Below, in pieces: positions 1-8,407 of a stretch of 64,000 nt of DNA. Location: the NCBI RefSeq assembly GCF_004761875.1, contig NZ_SJEY01000002.1, positions 372,001-436,000 on the forward strand, in the 5' to 3' direction. Numbering within the stretch: the first letter of the stretch is position 1; each line of letters opens with the position of its first letter. The translations under genes and the position numbers were made by a program. The notes beneath the pieces are model-generated. The model had not been told where the DNA came from and made no database searches. It saw nothing but the letters and a program-made list of their open reading frames with translations. This DNA comes from Roseovarius aestuariivivens (GTDB taxonomy: Bacteria > Pseudomonadota > Alphaproteobacteria > Rhodobacterales > Rhodobacteraceae).

Positions 1-45
1 AGTGTTCCGTGGTGGTTATTTAGCCGCGAAACCGGAGCGCTATGC

Positions 46-70
46 GGAACGAATCCTGTGACCACTCGTT
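46..70 (+). promoter_or_regulatory. EcfG-type promoter upstream of the DUF1328 gene
   Basis: GGAAC at 46-50 and CGTT at 67-70 are separated by 16 bases. This matches the GGAAC-N16/17-CGTT consensus of alphaproteobacterial general-stress (EcfG) promoters. It lies 38 bases before the start codon of the small membrane gene, and the ecfG gene itself lies about 2.7 kb downstream. Function is inferred from the motif only. Confidence 0.6.
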
Positions 71-107
71 TTCATGGTTAGAAACGGGAAAACGAGAGGA
101 TTTTGAT

Positions 108-278
108 ATGTTGAACTGGTCATTGATTTTCTTAGTGGTCGCCATCGTCGCCGGCGTTTTCGGGTTCGGAGGCGTTGCTTCTGCTTCGGCGGACATCGCC
201 CAAGTCCTTTTCGTACTTTTCCTCGTGCTATTCGTTGTGGCGATGATCGTCAGGTTTCTTAAGGGGCGAACGCACTGA
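108..278 (+). CDS. DUF1328 (YtjA-like) small membrane protein
   Basis: A 56-residue protein made almost entirely of two hydrophobic segments (about residues 3-25 and 30-50) with a short basic tail (FLKGRTH). This is the usual size and shape of DUF1328 inner-membrane peptides, whose function is unknown. The start at 108 is chosen because GAGAGGA at 94-100 is a good ribosome site and the hydrophobic segment begins at once. An in-frame upstream ATG at 42 would add a polar extension lying across the putative EcfG promoter. A hairpin terminator follows at 305-338, so it is probably monocistronic and stress-induced. Confidence 0.75.
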   Translation: MLNWSLIFLVVAIVAGVFGFGGVASASADIAQVLFVLFLVLFVVAMIVRFLKGRTH

Positions 279-304
279 CAGAAAAGATTTCTAACCCTCC
301 CAGT

Positions 305-338
305 GCGGCGCAGCTTCATTGCGCCGCTCTTCTTTTTT
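305..338 (+). terminator. Rho-independent terminator after the DUF1328 gene
   Basis: GCGGCGCA (305-312) pairs perfectly with TGCGCCGC (320-327) across a 7-base loop and is followed by a T-rich run (TCTTCTTTTTT). It separates the small membrane gene from gdhA. Confidence 0.8.
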
Positions 339-355
339 GAAGTTAAGGACTATGC

Positions 356-1696
356 ATGGACAGACGTGACGTCCTGACAAACGCTTTCGTTGATGAATTG
401 GGATCGCATACTCGATCTCAGAACAATTTCATCCAGGCGGTCAGACACGTAGCGCGAGACGTTCTGACGATCGAAAAGAACGACCCCGCCTTATCCAACG
501 CCAAGGTTTTGCATAGGCTCGCAGAGCCGGACCGCATTCTTTCATTTCGCGTTACCTGGGAAAGCGATACGGGCGGGGTCAATATAAATCGCGGCTGGCG
601 CGTTCAGACTTCGAATGTCATCGGCCCGTACAAAGGTGGTCTGCGGTTTCACCCGACAGTGAGCGTTGATATCTTGAAGTTCTTGGGCTTTGAGCAGTGT
701 TTCAAAAACGCTCTTACCGGTTTGCCGCTGGGAGGCGCAAAAGGTGGTTCGGATTTCGATCCGCGAGGTCGGACTGAGCGCGAGATCATGAGGTTTTGCC
801 AGGCCTTCATGCGTGAACTGGCACCGCATATAGGGCCAGATCGCGATGTTCCTGCTGGGGATATCAACGTCGGGCCACGCGAAATCGGCTATATGTTTGG
901 GGCATGGAGGAAATTTGCCGGGCAGTACGATGGCGCACTCACGGGCAAGGGACTGTCCTACGGCGGATCTCAAATGCGGGTCGAAGCAACGGGCTACAGC
1001 TTAGTTTACTTCATTCAAGCCATGCTGGAACAAAACGGCCGCGACTTGGCTGGTAAGCGGGTCGCAATTTCTGGCAAGGGCAATGTTGCGACTCACGCTG
1101 CACTGAAGGCGCAGGAAGCAGGCGCCAAAGTCATTACACTTTCTGATACATCTGGAACACTTTATGCGGCCGACGGTATGTCGCGAGATTTGATTTGCTG
1201 GGTGCAGCAGCGGAAAGACGCTGGAGAAGACATCAGCGCACCAAAGGAAAAAGGCGCTTCCTTCGAATCGAATGCCGTTCCGTGGAGTTTTGAACCTGAA
1301 ATCGCGCTTCCCTGCGCAACTCAGAATGAGTTGACGCAAATAATGGCAAAGGACTTGGTGGACTCCGGCACCGAGATCGTGGCCGAAGGCGCGAATATGC
1401 CACTTACAGATGATGCGCTTGAGGTATTGAATGCCTCAGATGTTGTCCATGCGCCAGGTAAGGCTGCCAATGCTGGTGGTGTTGCGGTCAGCGGACTTGA
1501 GATGAGCCAGAACAGTTATCGTCGCTCCATGTCAGCACAAGAGGTAGACAATGCGCTTGTCGGTCTCATGAAGGAGATCCACGCTCGTGTGGCCGAGGAA
1601 GGAACGCAAGACGGTCGAATTGACTATGCCCGAGGTGCAAATATCGCAGGGTATCGTCGCCTTGCCCAAGCAATCCAAGCTCAGGGTGTTTTGTGA
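356..1696 (+). CDS. gdhA: NADP-specific glutamate dehydrogenase
   Basis: A 446-residue cytosolic enzyme that converts 2-oxoglutarate, ammonia and NADPH to glutamate. The substrate-binding part has the conserved PYKGGLRFHP stretch and the catalytic-lysine region LPLGGAKGGSDFDP. The C-terminal Rossmann part begins near GKRVAISGKGNVA, and EGANMPLT follows. Length is standard for the hexameric bacterial NADP form. The ATG at 356 is preceded by TAAGGA. An overlapping ATG at 352 is out of frame. It is bracketed by two hairpins and so is likely transcribed alone. Confidence 0.95.
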   Translation: MDRRDVLTNAFVDELGSHTRSQNNFIQAVRHVARDVLTIEKNDPALSNAKVLHRLAEPDRILSFRVTWESDTGGVNINRGWRVQTSNVIGPYKGGLRFHPTVSVDILKFLGFEQCFKNALTGLPLGGAKGGSDFDPRGRTEREIMRFCQAFMRELAPHIGPDRDVPAGDINVGPREIGYMFGAWRKFAGQYDGALTGKGLSYGGSQMRVEATGYSLVYFIQAMLEQNGRDLAGKRVAISGKGNVATHAALKAQEAGAKVITLSDTSGTLYAADGMSRDLICWVQQRKDAGEDISAPKEKGASFESNAVPWSFEPEIALPCATQNELTQIMAKDLVDSGTEIVAEGANMPLTDDALEVLNASDVVHAPGKAANAGGVAVSGLEMSQNSYRRSMSAQEVDNALVGLMKEIHARVAEEGTQDGRIDYARGANIAGYRRLAQAIQAQGVL

Positions 1697-1697
1697 A

Positions 1698-1734
1698 CGG
1701 CGCCAGTTCCGCTAATGAAGCGGAACTGGCGCCG
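1698..1734. terminator. Hairpin between convergent gdhA and phyR
   Basis: A perfect 15-bp stem pairs 1698-1712 with 1720-1734 across a 7-base loop. It sits between the 3' ends of gdhA (plus) and phyR (minus). There is no strong T run on either side, so a bidirectional terminator role is inferred from position and stem strength. Confidence 0.6.
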
Positions 1735-1745
1735 AAAAATGTTGT

Positions 1746-2558
1746 TTAGCCGATAAGAGTCTCGGTAGACGCAAAGAACATCGCTTGGCTGACAGCGGAG
1801 CGAACTTGCTCTTCAGAGTAGGGTTTCGAGATCAAGAAGGCAGGCTCGGGGCCCTCTCCTGTCAAAAGCCTTTCAGGAAACGCCGTAATGAATATTACGG
1901 GCCGATCGCCGTGCAACTTAAGGATCTGGTTGACGGCATCGATGCCGCTGGAGCTATCGGCAAGTTGGATATCTGAAAGAATGAGATCTGGAATTTCCTT
2001 CGCCGCCAAGTCGAGTGCGCCGCGTTCCGTGCGTGCCACACCCGTTACCTTGTGGCCCATTTCGGCAACGATTGATTCCAAGTCCATCGCGATAATGGCT
2101 TCGTCCTCAATAATCATGACTTTGCCAGATACGGAGCTGTTCATCTCTTCAACGCCTTTGTCGATGTAAGACTTCGCTTCGCCTAGGCTCACCTGCATCA
2201 CTTGAGAAACTTCCTTCACAGAAAATTCCTCAATCGTGTGCAAGAGCAACGCCTCGCGCGTATTTGTCGTCAAGCTGCGTAAGTGTTTCAATGCACGAGC
2301 GGTAAGTTGGTCGCTACCTTCTTCGTCAACAGGCATGCCCGACGAACTCCAGATCGCGTGAAAAACCTGAAATAGGGCCACTTTGGCCGACACATCTGTA
2401 CGATAAAGCTCTCTGTCGCTCAGAATCGCTTCCAGTGTTGCGATGGCATAGTTATCGCCCGAGGCTTGGCGTCCTGTCAGAGCTCGCGCATAACGCCGCA
2501 GATAGGGCAAATTTACTCCGATTTCGTCGGTCAACGTGTCACTCGCTTCTGATTTCAT
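1746..2558 (-). CDS. phyR: General stress response anti-anti-sigma regulator PhyR
   Basis: 270 residues with the diagnostic PhyR architecture: an N-terminal sigma-like domain (about 1-140, lacking a normal promoter-binding role) followed by a receiver domain (about 146-265). The receiver has the acidic pocket in MIIEDEA, the phospho-acceptor Asp196 in LILSDIQL, and SKPYS near the end. In the known pathway, phosphorylated PhyR binds NepR and releases EcfG. It is divergent from nepR-ecfG-kinase and shares an 88-base intergenic region that holds overlapping EcfG promoters, suggesting positive autoregulation. Confidence 0.95.
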   Translation of the reverse strand: MKSEASDTLTDEIGVNLPYLRRYARALTGRQASGDNYAIATLEAILSDRELYRTDVSAKVALFQVFHAIWSSSGMPVDEEGSDQLTARALKHLRSLTTNTREALLLHTIEEFSVKEVSQVMQVSLGEAKSYIDKGVEEMNSSVSGKVMIIEDEAIIAMDLESIVAEMGHKVTGVARTERGALDLAAKEIPDLILSDIQLADSSSGIDAVNQILKLHGDRPVIFITAFPERLLTGEGPEPAFLISKPYSEEQVRSAVSQAMFFASTETLIG

Positions 2559-2588
2559 ACTTGCCGCTCCGGATGTCAGGAATATTTG

Positions 2589-2613
2589 GGAACCAACGTT
2601 GTTGGGAAGAGTT
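2589..2613 (+). promoter_or_regulatory. Putative EcfG promoter for nepR-ecfG
   Basis: GGAAC at 2589-2593, 16 bases, then AGTT at 2610-2613, one mismatch from GGAAC-N16/17-CGTT. It precedes nepR by about 33 bases and overlaps the opposite-strand EcfG promoter. Confidence 0.45.
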
Positions 2614-2620
2614 TAGTTCC
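2595..2620 (-). promoter_or_regulatory. EcfG promoter for phyR
   Basis: On the minus strand GGAAC (2620-2616) and CGTT (2598-2595) are separated by 17 bases, an exact consensus match. The phyR start codon lies 37 bases further on. Confidence 0.65.
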
Positions 2621-2646
2621 TAACGGCCATTATTCAAAGTAAGACC

Positions 2647-2835
2647 ATGAGTTACATGAAACCAAAGCTGCCAAAATCCCGCGTCGTCGAAGAAATCGAC
2701 CGCAACCTCAAACAGGTTTTCGACAGCATTGCAAACGAGCCGATGCCTGATCGGTTCGCGGAGCTGTTGGATCGGCTCAAAACGGGCGACACGTCGGTGG
2801 CTAAAGGCACTACAGATGACAACGAAGACAAGTGA
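2647..2835 (+). CDS. nepR: Anti-sigma factor NepR
   Basis: A 62-residue protein with the NepR core of two short helices: VVEEIDRNLKQVFDSI, then PMPDRFAELLDRL. Family members bind EcfG and are titrated by phosphorylated PhyR. The stop overlaps the start of ecfG by 20 bases, so the two are translated from one message. Length and motif are typical. The ORF has a polar, disordered C-terminus. Confidence 0.9.
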   Translation: MSYMKPKLPKSRVVEEIDRNLKQVFDSIANEPMPDRFAELLDRLKTGDTSVAKGTTDDNEDK

Positions 2836-3373
2836 CCCGCGCGAGGAGTTAACCGAGCACTTGGGATCATTGCGCGCCTTTGCGATAAGTTTGACACGGA
2901 ACACTGCGACCGCTGATGATCTCGTTCAGGATACGCTTATCAAGGCTTGGTCAAACATCGACAAGTTTGAACCGGGTTCGAACATGCGTGCGTGGTTGTT
3001 CACAATCCTCCGAAACACGTTTTACTCACTTCGACGCAAGCGTAAGCGCGAAGTCGAAGATACTGATGGCGCCTTTGCGGAAAGCATGGCCAGTAAGCCC
3101 GACCATGACGGTCGATTGAACATGCGAGATTTCGGAGTCGCCTTTTCTAAGCTTCCGGACAGCCAGAGAGAGGCACTTATCTTAGTAGGGGCGAATGGTT
3201 TCTCCTACGAGGAAGCGGCAGAAACTTGCGGTGTCGCCGTTGGCACAATTAAAAGCCGCGTCGGGCGTGCCCGTGCGCGCCTCGTTGAGCTTTTGGATAT
3301 GAGCGAAGATGAGGCCCTCGAGATGACAGACAGTGTCACGGCAGGAATCATTTCAAATCAGCAGGCTGTATGA
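2816..3373 (+). CDS. ecfG: ECF sigma factor EcfG (general stress)
   Basis: 185 residues with sigma region 2 (AISLTRNTATADDLVQDTLIKAW, then MRAWLFTILRNTFYS) and region 4 (LPDSQREALILVGANGFSYEEAA, then VGTIKSRVGRARARL). The start at 2816 is chosen because it begins the normal sigma N-terminus. An in-frame longer start at 2729 would run deep into nepR with an atypical sequence. It overlaps nepR by 20 bases and the kinase by 4 (ATGA). It should recognise the GGAAC/CGTT promoters seen at 46-70 and in the phyR-nepR gap. Confidence 0.92.
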   Translation: MTTKTSDPREELTEHLGSLRAFAISLTRNTATADDLVQDTLIKAWSNIDKFEPGSNMRAWLFTILRNTFYSLRRKRKREVEDTDGAFAESMASKPDHDGRLNMRDFGVAFSKLPDSQREALILVGANGFSYEEAAETCGVAVGTIKSRVGRARARLVELLDMSEDEALEMTDSVTAGIISNQQAV

Positions 3374-5118
3374 AGTTTCTTCGAGAATGGAAATTCTCTT
3401 TGTCGACTCAGCTGGTTGTGCTGTTCACACTGGCGCTATTTCCGCTTGGTCTGATTTCTGTCTATCAAACCTGGGTCGTCGCTAGGGAAACTGAAGATCT
3501 TGCAGCAAGGGCTTTGCTTGCCGAGGCGCAGAACGCAGCTGCCGATGAGCGAAAGCTGCTGTACGAGGCAATCGGGTCAGCCGAAGTCATAGCAGGCGCA
3601 GTCAAGAGTGACTTTGACGTCGAATTTTGTAGCTTACTCACTTCACAATTCATCCAATCTCAGGACGTCTTTGTTTGGGCAGGTGTTCTTGAGATAGACG
3701 GCCGGGTTCGCTGTTCTTCCAACCACGTAAGATTAAGACTGAAGGAAAACAGCGCTATTCTTAAACGGGTACGCAAGGACGAAAGGGGGTTCTTTTCGCA
3801 CCGCGAGGGCCGCGCCTCTGGTCAATCTGTTCTTGTCGCATACGCACCCGTTTACAATAAATATGAGACTATAGGGATCACGGCGGTCTCGATACCTCAT
3901 GGTATCGCTAATCGAACGCTTGCGAACGCGAGCGATGGCCTGGATTTTTCACTTACCACGCTTAACAAGGAAGGCGACATTCTCTCGTCATCCGTTGGAA
4001 TAGATGCAGCAGAAGATCTGCTTCCGGCGGGTTTGCCTTTCTCCGATATCATCGACCGAACAGGTTCGACCTTCAAAATGAAGAGTAACTCAGGCGAAAG
4101 CCAGATTTATGCCGTCGCCGAGCTGATCAGTGATGAAGTGTTTCTGCTGGGCTCACGTCCTCTGAAGATTAGCCAAAGTCTAGTGCCGATTGATCGCGCG
4201 CGACTTGCTCTTATCTTTCCAATTCTGATGTGGGCAGCAAGCCTGACCGTTGCCCTTTTTGGCTTGCACCGGCTCGTGCTGCGCCATCTTCGCGACCTGC
4301 GCAGTGCCATGCGTAGGTTTGCTCTTGGCGAACGGGAAGATCCGTTTCTGGAGTTAAAGGACGCGCCGCCAGAATTGGAGGAGGCACAGCGAGCTTTCAA
4401 CCGTATGGTTGTCATCTTGTCTGAGGCTGAAGCACGTACGCTTCAAGATCTGCAGGAAAAAACCGTTTTGCTTCGAGAGGTTCATCATAGGGTAAAGAAC
4501 AACCTGCAGATGGTCGCATCGATTATGAACATGCAAATGCGTAAGGTGAACTCACCGGAAGCGAAGCAAGTTCTTTCGCAGCTACAAAACCGGGTCCGCG
4601 GATTGGCGACAATTCATCGATCTCTTTACACCAAACCCGATCTGACAACAGTAAGCGGTTCGGAGTTGGTTACCGAGTTGATTAGCGAACTGGGCGTTGA
4701 GTATTTCGCGTCGACCCACCCGGTCAGACTCGAGGTGGACCTTGACGAGGTGCCTTTATACCCTGACCAAGCTGTACCGGTCTCTATGTTTCTATCCGAA
4801 GCTATGACGAACGCGATCAAGTATGCCGGCATCCCGGATGGCAAGTCCGAAGCCTGGATCGGTATTAAGCTTTCTTTGGATGATAACACCGTTCGTTTAT
4901 CGATCGAAAACAGCCTCGGCGAACCGATCGTAGCGCCGTCCGAGTCTTGTGAGATTGGAAGTGGGCTTGGTATGCGTCTGATGCAGGCGTTTACAAGCCA
5001 GTTGGACGGACATGATAAGGTCGAACAGACAGATCTAACGTACTGCCACGAGGTTTGCTTCCAAATGCAGCCAGCCATGAATGGTGATGTCAAAGATGCG
5101 GATCCTACAAAGAACTGA
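3370..5118 (+). CDS. Membrane sensor histidine kinase, HisKA_2/HWE type
   Basis: 582 residues. Transmembrane segments at about 11-30 and 278-300 flank an extracytoplasmic sensor domain, and a HAMP-like linker follows. The dimerisation helix carries the HisKA_2 motif VHHRVKNNLQ with candidate phospho-His 372/373. The ATP-binding domain has an N box (EAMTNAIKYA) and a glycine box (GSGLGMRLM). Kinases of this class phosphorylate PhyR. Its 4-base overlap with ecfG makes it the probable input kinase of this stress pathway. The signal it senses cannot be read from the sequence. Confidence 0.88.
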   Translation: MKFLREWKFSLSTQLVVLFTLALFPLGLISVYQTWVVARETEDLAARALLAEAQNAAADERKLLYEAIGSAEVIAGAVKSDFDVEFCSLLTSQFIQSQDVFVWAGVLEIDGRVRCSSNHVRLRLKENSAILKRVRKDERGFFSHREGRASGQSVLVAYAPVYNKYETIGITAVSIPHGIANRTLANASDGLDFSLTTLNKEGDILSSSVGIDAAEDLLPAGLPFSDIIDRTGSTFKMKSNSGESQIYAVAELISDEVFLLGSRPLKISQSLVPIDRARLALIFPILMWAASLTVALFGLHRLVLRHLRDLRSAMRRFALGEREDPFLELKDAPPELEEAQRAFNRMVVILSEAEARTLQDLQEKTVLLREVHHRVKNNLQMVASIMNMQMRKVNSPEAKQVLSQLQNRVRGLATIHRSLYTKPDLTTVSGSELVTELISELGVEYFASTHPVRLEVDLDEVPLYPDQAVPVSMFLSEAMTNAIKYAGIPDGKSEAWIGIKLSLDDNTVRLSIENSLGEPIVAPSESCEIGSGLGMRLMQAFTSQLDGHDKVEQTDLTYCHEVCFQMQPAMNGDVKDADPTKN

Positions 5119-5183
5119 CGGGCTGATTACGCGGCGGCAGATTAAGGCCATCAGGCTCTAAAGATAATCGGCATGGTTATTTT

Positions 5184-5213
5184 CTTGGAATGCGCCCCTG
5201 CGCTTCCAAGTTT
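5184..5213 (+). terminator. Probable terminator of the stress operon
   Basis: CTTGGAA (5184-5190) pairs with TTCCAAG (5204-5210), and inside it GCGC pairs with GCGC around a CCCT loop with a single bulged T. Three T residues follow. It lies 66 bases after the kinase stop. Confidence 0.5.
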
Positions 5214-5284
5214 CGATTACAAACGGCAAGGCAGCACTGAAGTTAGCAGAACCTAGATATCCTGCGTCTCAACTTTGGACTAAG

Positions 5285-5360
5285 TGGTGCCGCTGAAGGG
5301 ACTCGAACCCCCGACCCCATCATTACGAATGACGTGCTCTACCAGCTGAGCTACAGCGGC
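5285..5360 (-). tRNA. tRNA-Thr (anticodon CGU)
   Basis: The reverse complement folds into a full cloverleaf: a 7-bp acceptor stem GCCGCTG/CAGCGGC, D arm GCTC/GAGC, anticodon stem CGTCA/TGATG with loop TTCGTAA (anticodon CGT at 34-36), a 5-base variable loop, a T arm with TTCGAGT, and an encoded CCA end at 5287-5285. It decodes ACG. Confidence 0.95.
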
Positions 5361-5406
5361 CCATGTGCCGCGGGGCTATACCACCACCCGCCTGACCGGA
5401 AAAGAG

Positions 5407-6873
5407 CTATTTCTCAGATTCTTGCAACTTCTCGGAGACAACGATTTCAGCATCCTGAACCTCATTATCACCATCTTCTTCGTCAGGTTTATTTTCAATT
5501 GCGCCGATGATCAGCGGCAGCATTTCCAACCCTGTTGAAGAGGTCATTTCGGTAGCGGGTGGGGATTTCCAACTAAGCGTGTCGAGAGACTGACAGTTTT
5601 CACAGGTCGGTTGCCATTCAGCGTGGATGTGCTGGCACTTGTCGCAGACCCATTGCGGCCCTCGCGGTGCGGAAAGCGCCCGAGCGAGCCAACCCTTTAC
5701 AACGCTGTCCGCTGCGCCCTCGCCGCGTTCGATCGCGGCCATGATCGTGAGCGCGCGTGCATCTGCATCGACCTCGGCCAGGTCTCCAAGCGCCCGACGC
5801 GCGGAAGGAAAGTCTTCTGCCGCAATGTAAAGTTCTGCCTTCACCAACCGCGTCTCGCGATGATCCGGATGAATCCTTAGCAATTTCCCAAAGCGCTTGA
5901 TACGCGCGACTGGTGTCTCGGATGGCTCGATTTCAGCGAATACCGCGGCAAGATCCGGATGCGGTTGCGCGTTCCAAGCTTTGCTGATGACACGCCACGC
6001 GTTCCGCTTGGAGCCTTGCTCGATATATCCGCGAGCCGCCAGCACCGCTGCGGGAACGAGATCAGGAGACATGCGGTTGGCCTCGATGCTGGCCTCTCGC
6101 GCTTCGATTGTTTTTCCTTCGTCCAGAATATCGCGCGCTTCCGAAAGGGCCATGACTGCATCGCGGCGGCGATGTACGTCGCGTGGCATGTTGCCGTATT
6201 TGAGCTTGGCATGAAGCGTGCGGCGTGCGCCGGCCCAGTCATGGGCTTTCGCCTGAAGTTTCAGCAACGTGTCTTGGACTTCTTCATGCCGCGGTTTGAG
6301 GGAAAAAGCGGTTTGCGCAAGTTTAAGTGCAGTGTCTGTATCACCGTCAGCCAACTTTTGGTGCATGATGCCGCGCACGCCGACAAAGCGGGTCTTTTCG
6401 TTCGTAAGTAGACGCTTGTAAACCTCTTCCGCTTTGCGTCGATTCCCAGACATTTCTGCAGCTTGCGCGGTAATCAAGTTGGTCAGGGCGGGCTTGCGCA
6501 GGTACTTTTCCGCGCGATTTGCCCTAGACATGGCTACGGATCCCTCGCCCGAGGCAAGCGCCATGAGACCCTCGGCCAAAGCTTGGTAACCCTTTTCCTG
6601 ACGGTTCTTGTCAAAGTATCGGGATAAGGCGGTTTCATCGCCGTTGACGAAGCGCAATACGGCCACGAGCAAACCGGCAAGCTTAAGCAGAAGCCAAATT
6701 GCAAGGATAAGAAGAAGCAGCCCGATCACGGTCATGATTGGTGATAGATTGAATTCCTGACCGGCCATAACTATGCGAACACCGCCCTCGAACTCGAGGA
6801 GAAAGATCGCTGAATAGCTGGCCAAGGCGACAAGGCCGATAAACAATACGATCTTGAAAATGGACCACAACAT
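5407..6873 (-). CDS. hemY: HemY-type membrane TPR protein of the heme cluster
   Basis: 488 residues. Two N-terminal transmembrane segments (about 1-20 and 40-65) match the HemY N-terminal domain, followed by TPR-like helical repeats (ALAEGLMALASGEG, NLITAQAAEMSGNRRKAEEVYKRLL and more). A late cysteine cluster, CDKCQHIHAEWQPTCENC, looks like a small zinc ribbon. The protein is associated with heme synthesis in proteobacteria but its biochemical role is unclear, and it is unrelated to Gram-positive HemY oxidase. The start at 6873 is preferred because the membrane segment starts there. A longer frame would overlap the upstream Mic60 gene. Confidence 0.82.
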   Translation of the reverse strand: MLWSIFKIVLFIGLVALASYSAIFLLEFEGGVRIVMAGQEFNLSPIMTVIGLLLLILAIWLLLKLAGLLVAVLRFVNGDETALSRYFDKNRQEKGYQALAEGLMALASGEGSVAMSRANRAEKYLRKPALTNLITAQAAEMSGNRRKAEEVYKRLLTNEKTRFVGVRGIMHQKLADGDTDTALKLAQTAFSLKPRHEEVQDTLLKLQAKAHDWAGARRTLHAKLKYGNMPRDVHRRRDAVMALSEARDILDEGKTIEAREASIEANRMSPDLVPAAVLAARGYIEQGSKRNAWRVISKAWNAQPHPDLAAVFAEIEPSETPVARIKRFGKLLRIHPDHRETRLVKAELYIAAEDFPSARRALGDLAEVDADARALTIMAAIERGEGAADSVVKGWLARALSAPRGPQWVCDKCQHIHAEWQPTCENCQSLDTLSWKSPPATEMTSSTGLEMLPLIIGAIENKPDEEDGDNEVQDAEIVVSEKLQESEK

Positions 6874-6890
6874 GGCTCTGCCCCCGGGCT

Positions 6891-8360
6891 TTAGTTCAGT
6901 TTTTCGCTCAGATTCTGAGCGGCATTCATAGCGTCGAGCCGGCGGTTTGCCTGTGCGACCCAATCCGAAAGAGCGGCCCGACCCGGTTCGGGCAGAGCTT
7001 CAATTTCCTTGAGCGCGTCTGCGAGGCGCCCCTCACGTACCGCAGCCTCGGCTCGTGACAACACTGCGTCGGGATCATCACCTTCACGAGGCTCAAGGGA
7101 GCGAGCACCAAGCTGGTTTCGCAGGAAACCGGAAAAGCCGCCGACCTGACCGGTCTCGGCAGCGGCAGCGCGTGAAGCGGAAAGAGCGGCGCGCGCAGCG
7201 TCCGGAAAACTCTCCTTTAGGGCTGCTGCCGACGGTGCGCCGGTTTCTGCAGCGGCTTCAAGCGGTTCGGGTACGTCGATGCCACTATCTTTAAGATCTG
7301 ACATGGCGTCGGTGAACGCTGCTCCATTCTCGACAGCGGCCAGAATGCGGCCAACGGCGGCGCGCCGCATAGCTTCCAAGGCAGATTTTTCGGCTGCAGA
7401 TTCGGACGCGACCGCATCTTCGATTAGTGCTTCCAGTTCGGCGCGCTGTTCCGCCATAGCGTCGCGCTGATCACCGATTTCGTCTCGCGCAGCCTGAAGA
7501 GCCCGCTCATAAGCCGCGACAGCAGCTTCCGATGCGCCCTCGGTGACAGGCTGTTGCTCGACTTGGGACAAACGTGCATCAATGTTGTCAAACCGCGTGG
7601 AGAGAGCCGCGAGCGCCGCCGCGTTTTCACTTACAGCCGCACCGAGATCTGCCGCCTGAGCGGCAAGCTCAGAGAGTTGCCCCTCGATCGGCGAGAGGTC
7701 CGGCGCCGCGGGCAAAGCTTCGAGCCGTGTGGCAAGTCCATCGACAGTCTGCGCTTGCAGGTCTATCTGCGAAGAAAGTTCTTGCAAGCGGGGCATCACA
7801 TCGGTGTTAGGGTCGGTTTGTTGCGCAAGGCCAAAATACGCAGCGGCGAAACCGACAGCGCCTGCGGCAACACCGCCCAATAGCATGCCACCGAAGCTAC
7901 CTTGTTTTACGACAACCTGCTCGGCCTTTACCGGAGCAGCATCTATGACCTCTGGTTTATCCGAGACACTTGCTTCTTCGACTTCGTCGACGTTAGACTC
8001 GGTTTGTGTCGCTTCATCAGCAAGTGTATCTTCGGCAGTGTTTGCGCCCGTTTCCGACGGTGAGGCTAAGGCTCCGTCCGAAACAGTTTCTGTTGAGAGC
8101 AGGTCTTCGTCTGCAGATTTCTGAGTATCGGATGGTTCTTCTTCCGCGCCCATTTCTTGCGCAGCTGCATTATCTCCATCGTCAGGCGCCTTATCACCTG
8201 AAGCCTCTACCAAAGGTTGGTTGGTTTCGGATTCCAGGTTCTCGGGGGCTGTGTTCGTCTTCTCGGACACTTCACCACTGTCTTCGGTCTCGGCTGCTGC
8301 GTCAGCGAGCTTTTCATCTGATGGCTTGTCGTCCGCCTTCGAGGTTTTTTTCTTAGCCAC
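6891..8360 (-). CDS. Mitofilin/Mic60-like inner membrane protein (COG4223)
   Basis: 489 residues. An acidic, Ala/Glu/Thr-rich N-terminal tail of about 150 residues precedes one transmembrane segment (GGMLLGGVAAGAVGFAAAYFG), then a long coiled coil (about 190-320) and a C-terminal mitofilin-like domain. Alphaproteobacterial Mic60 homologues shape intracytoplasmic membranes or contact sites and typically sit beside heme genes, exactly as here between hemD and hemY. The low-complexity N-terminus is usual for the family. Confidence 0.8.
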   Translation of the reverse strand: MAKKKTSKADDKPSDEKLADAAAETEDSGEVSEKTNTAPENLESETNQPLVEASGDKAPDDGDNAAAQEMGAEEEPSDTQKSADEDLLSTETVSDGALASPSETGANTAEDTLADEATQTESNVDEVEEASVSDKPEVIDAAPVKAEQVVVKQGSFGGMLLGGVAAGAVGFAAAYFGLAQQTDPNTDVMPRLQELSSQIDLQAQTVDGLATRLEALPAAPDLSPIEGQLSELAAQAADLGAAVSENAAALAALSTRFDNIDARLSQVEQQPVTEGASEAAVAAYERALQAARDEIGDQRDAMAEQRAELEALIEDAVASESAAEKSALEAMRRAAVGRILAAVENGAAFTDAMSDLKDSGIDVPEPLEAAAETGAPSAAALKESFPDAARAALSASRAAAAETGQVGGFSGFLRNQLGARSLEPREGDDPDAVLSRAEAAVREGRLADALKEIEALPEPGRAALSDWVAQANRRLDAMNAAQNLSEKLN

Positions 8361-8407
8361 TTATCAGCCTCTCTCGAATCTTGTGCAGGCGCTTGCTTTT
8401 CATGACA

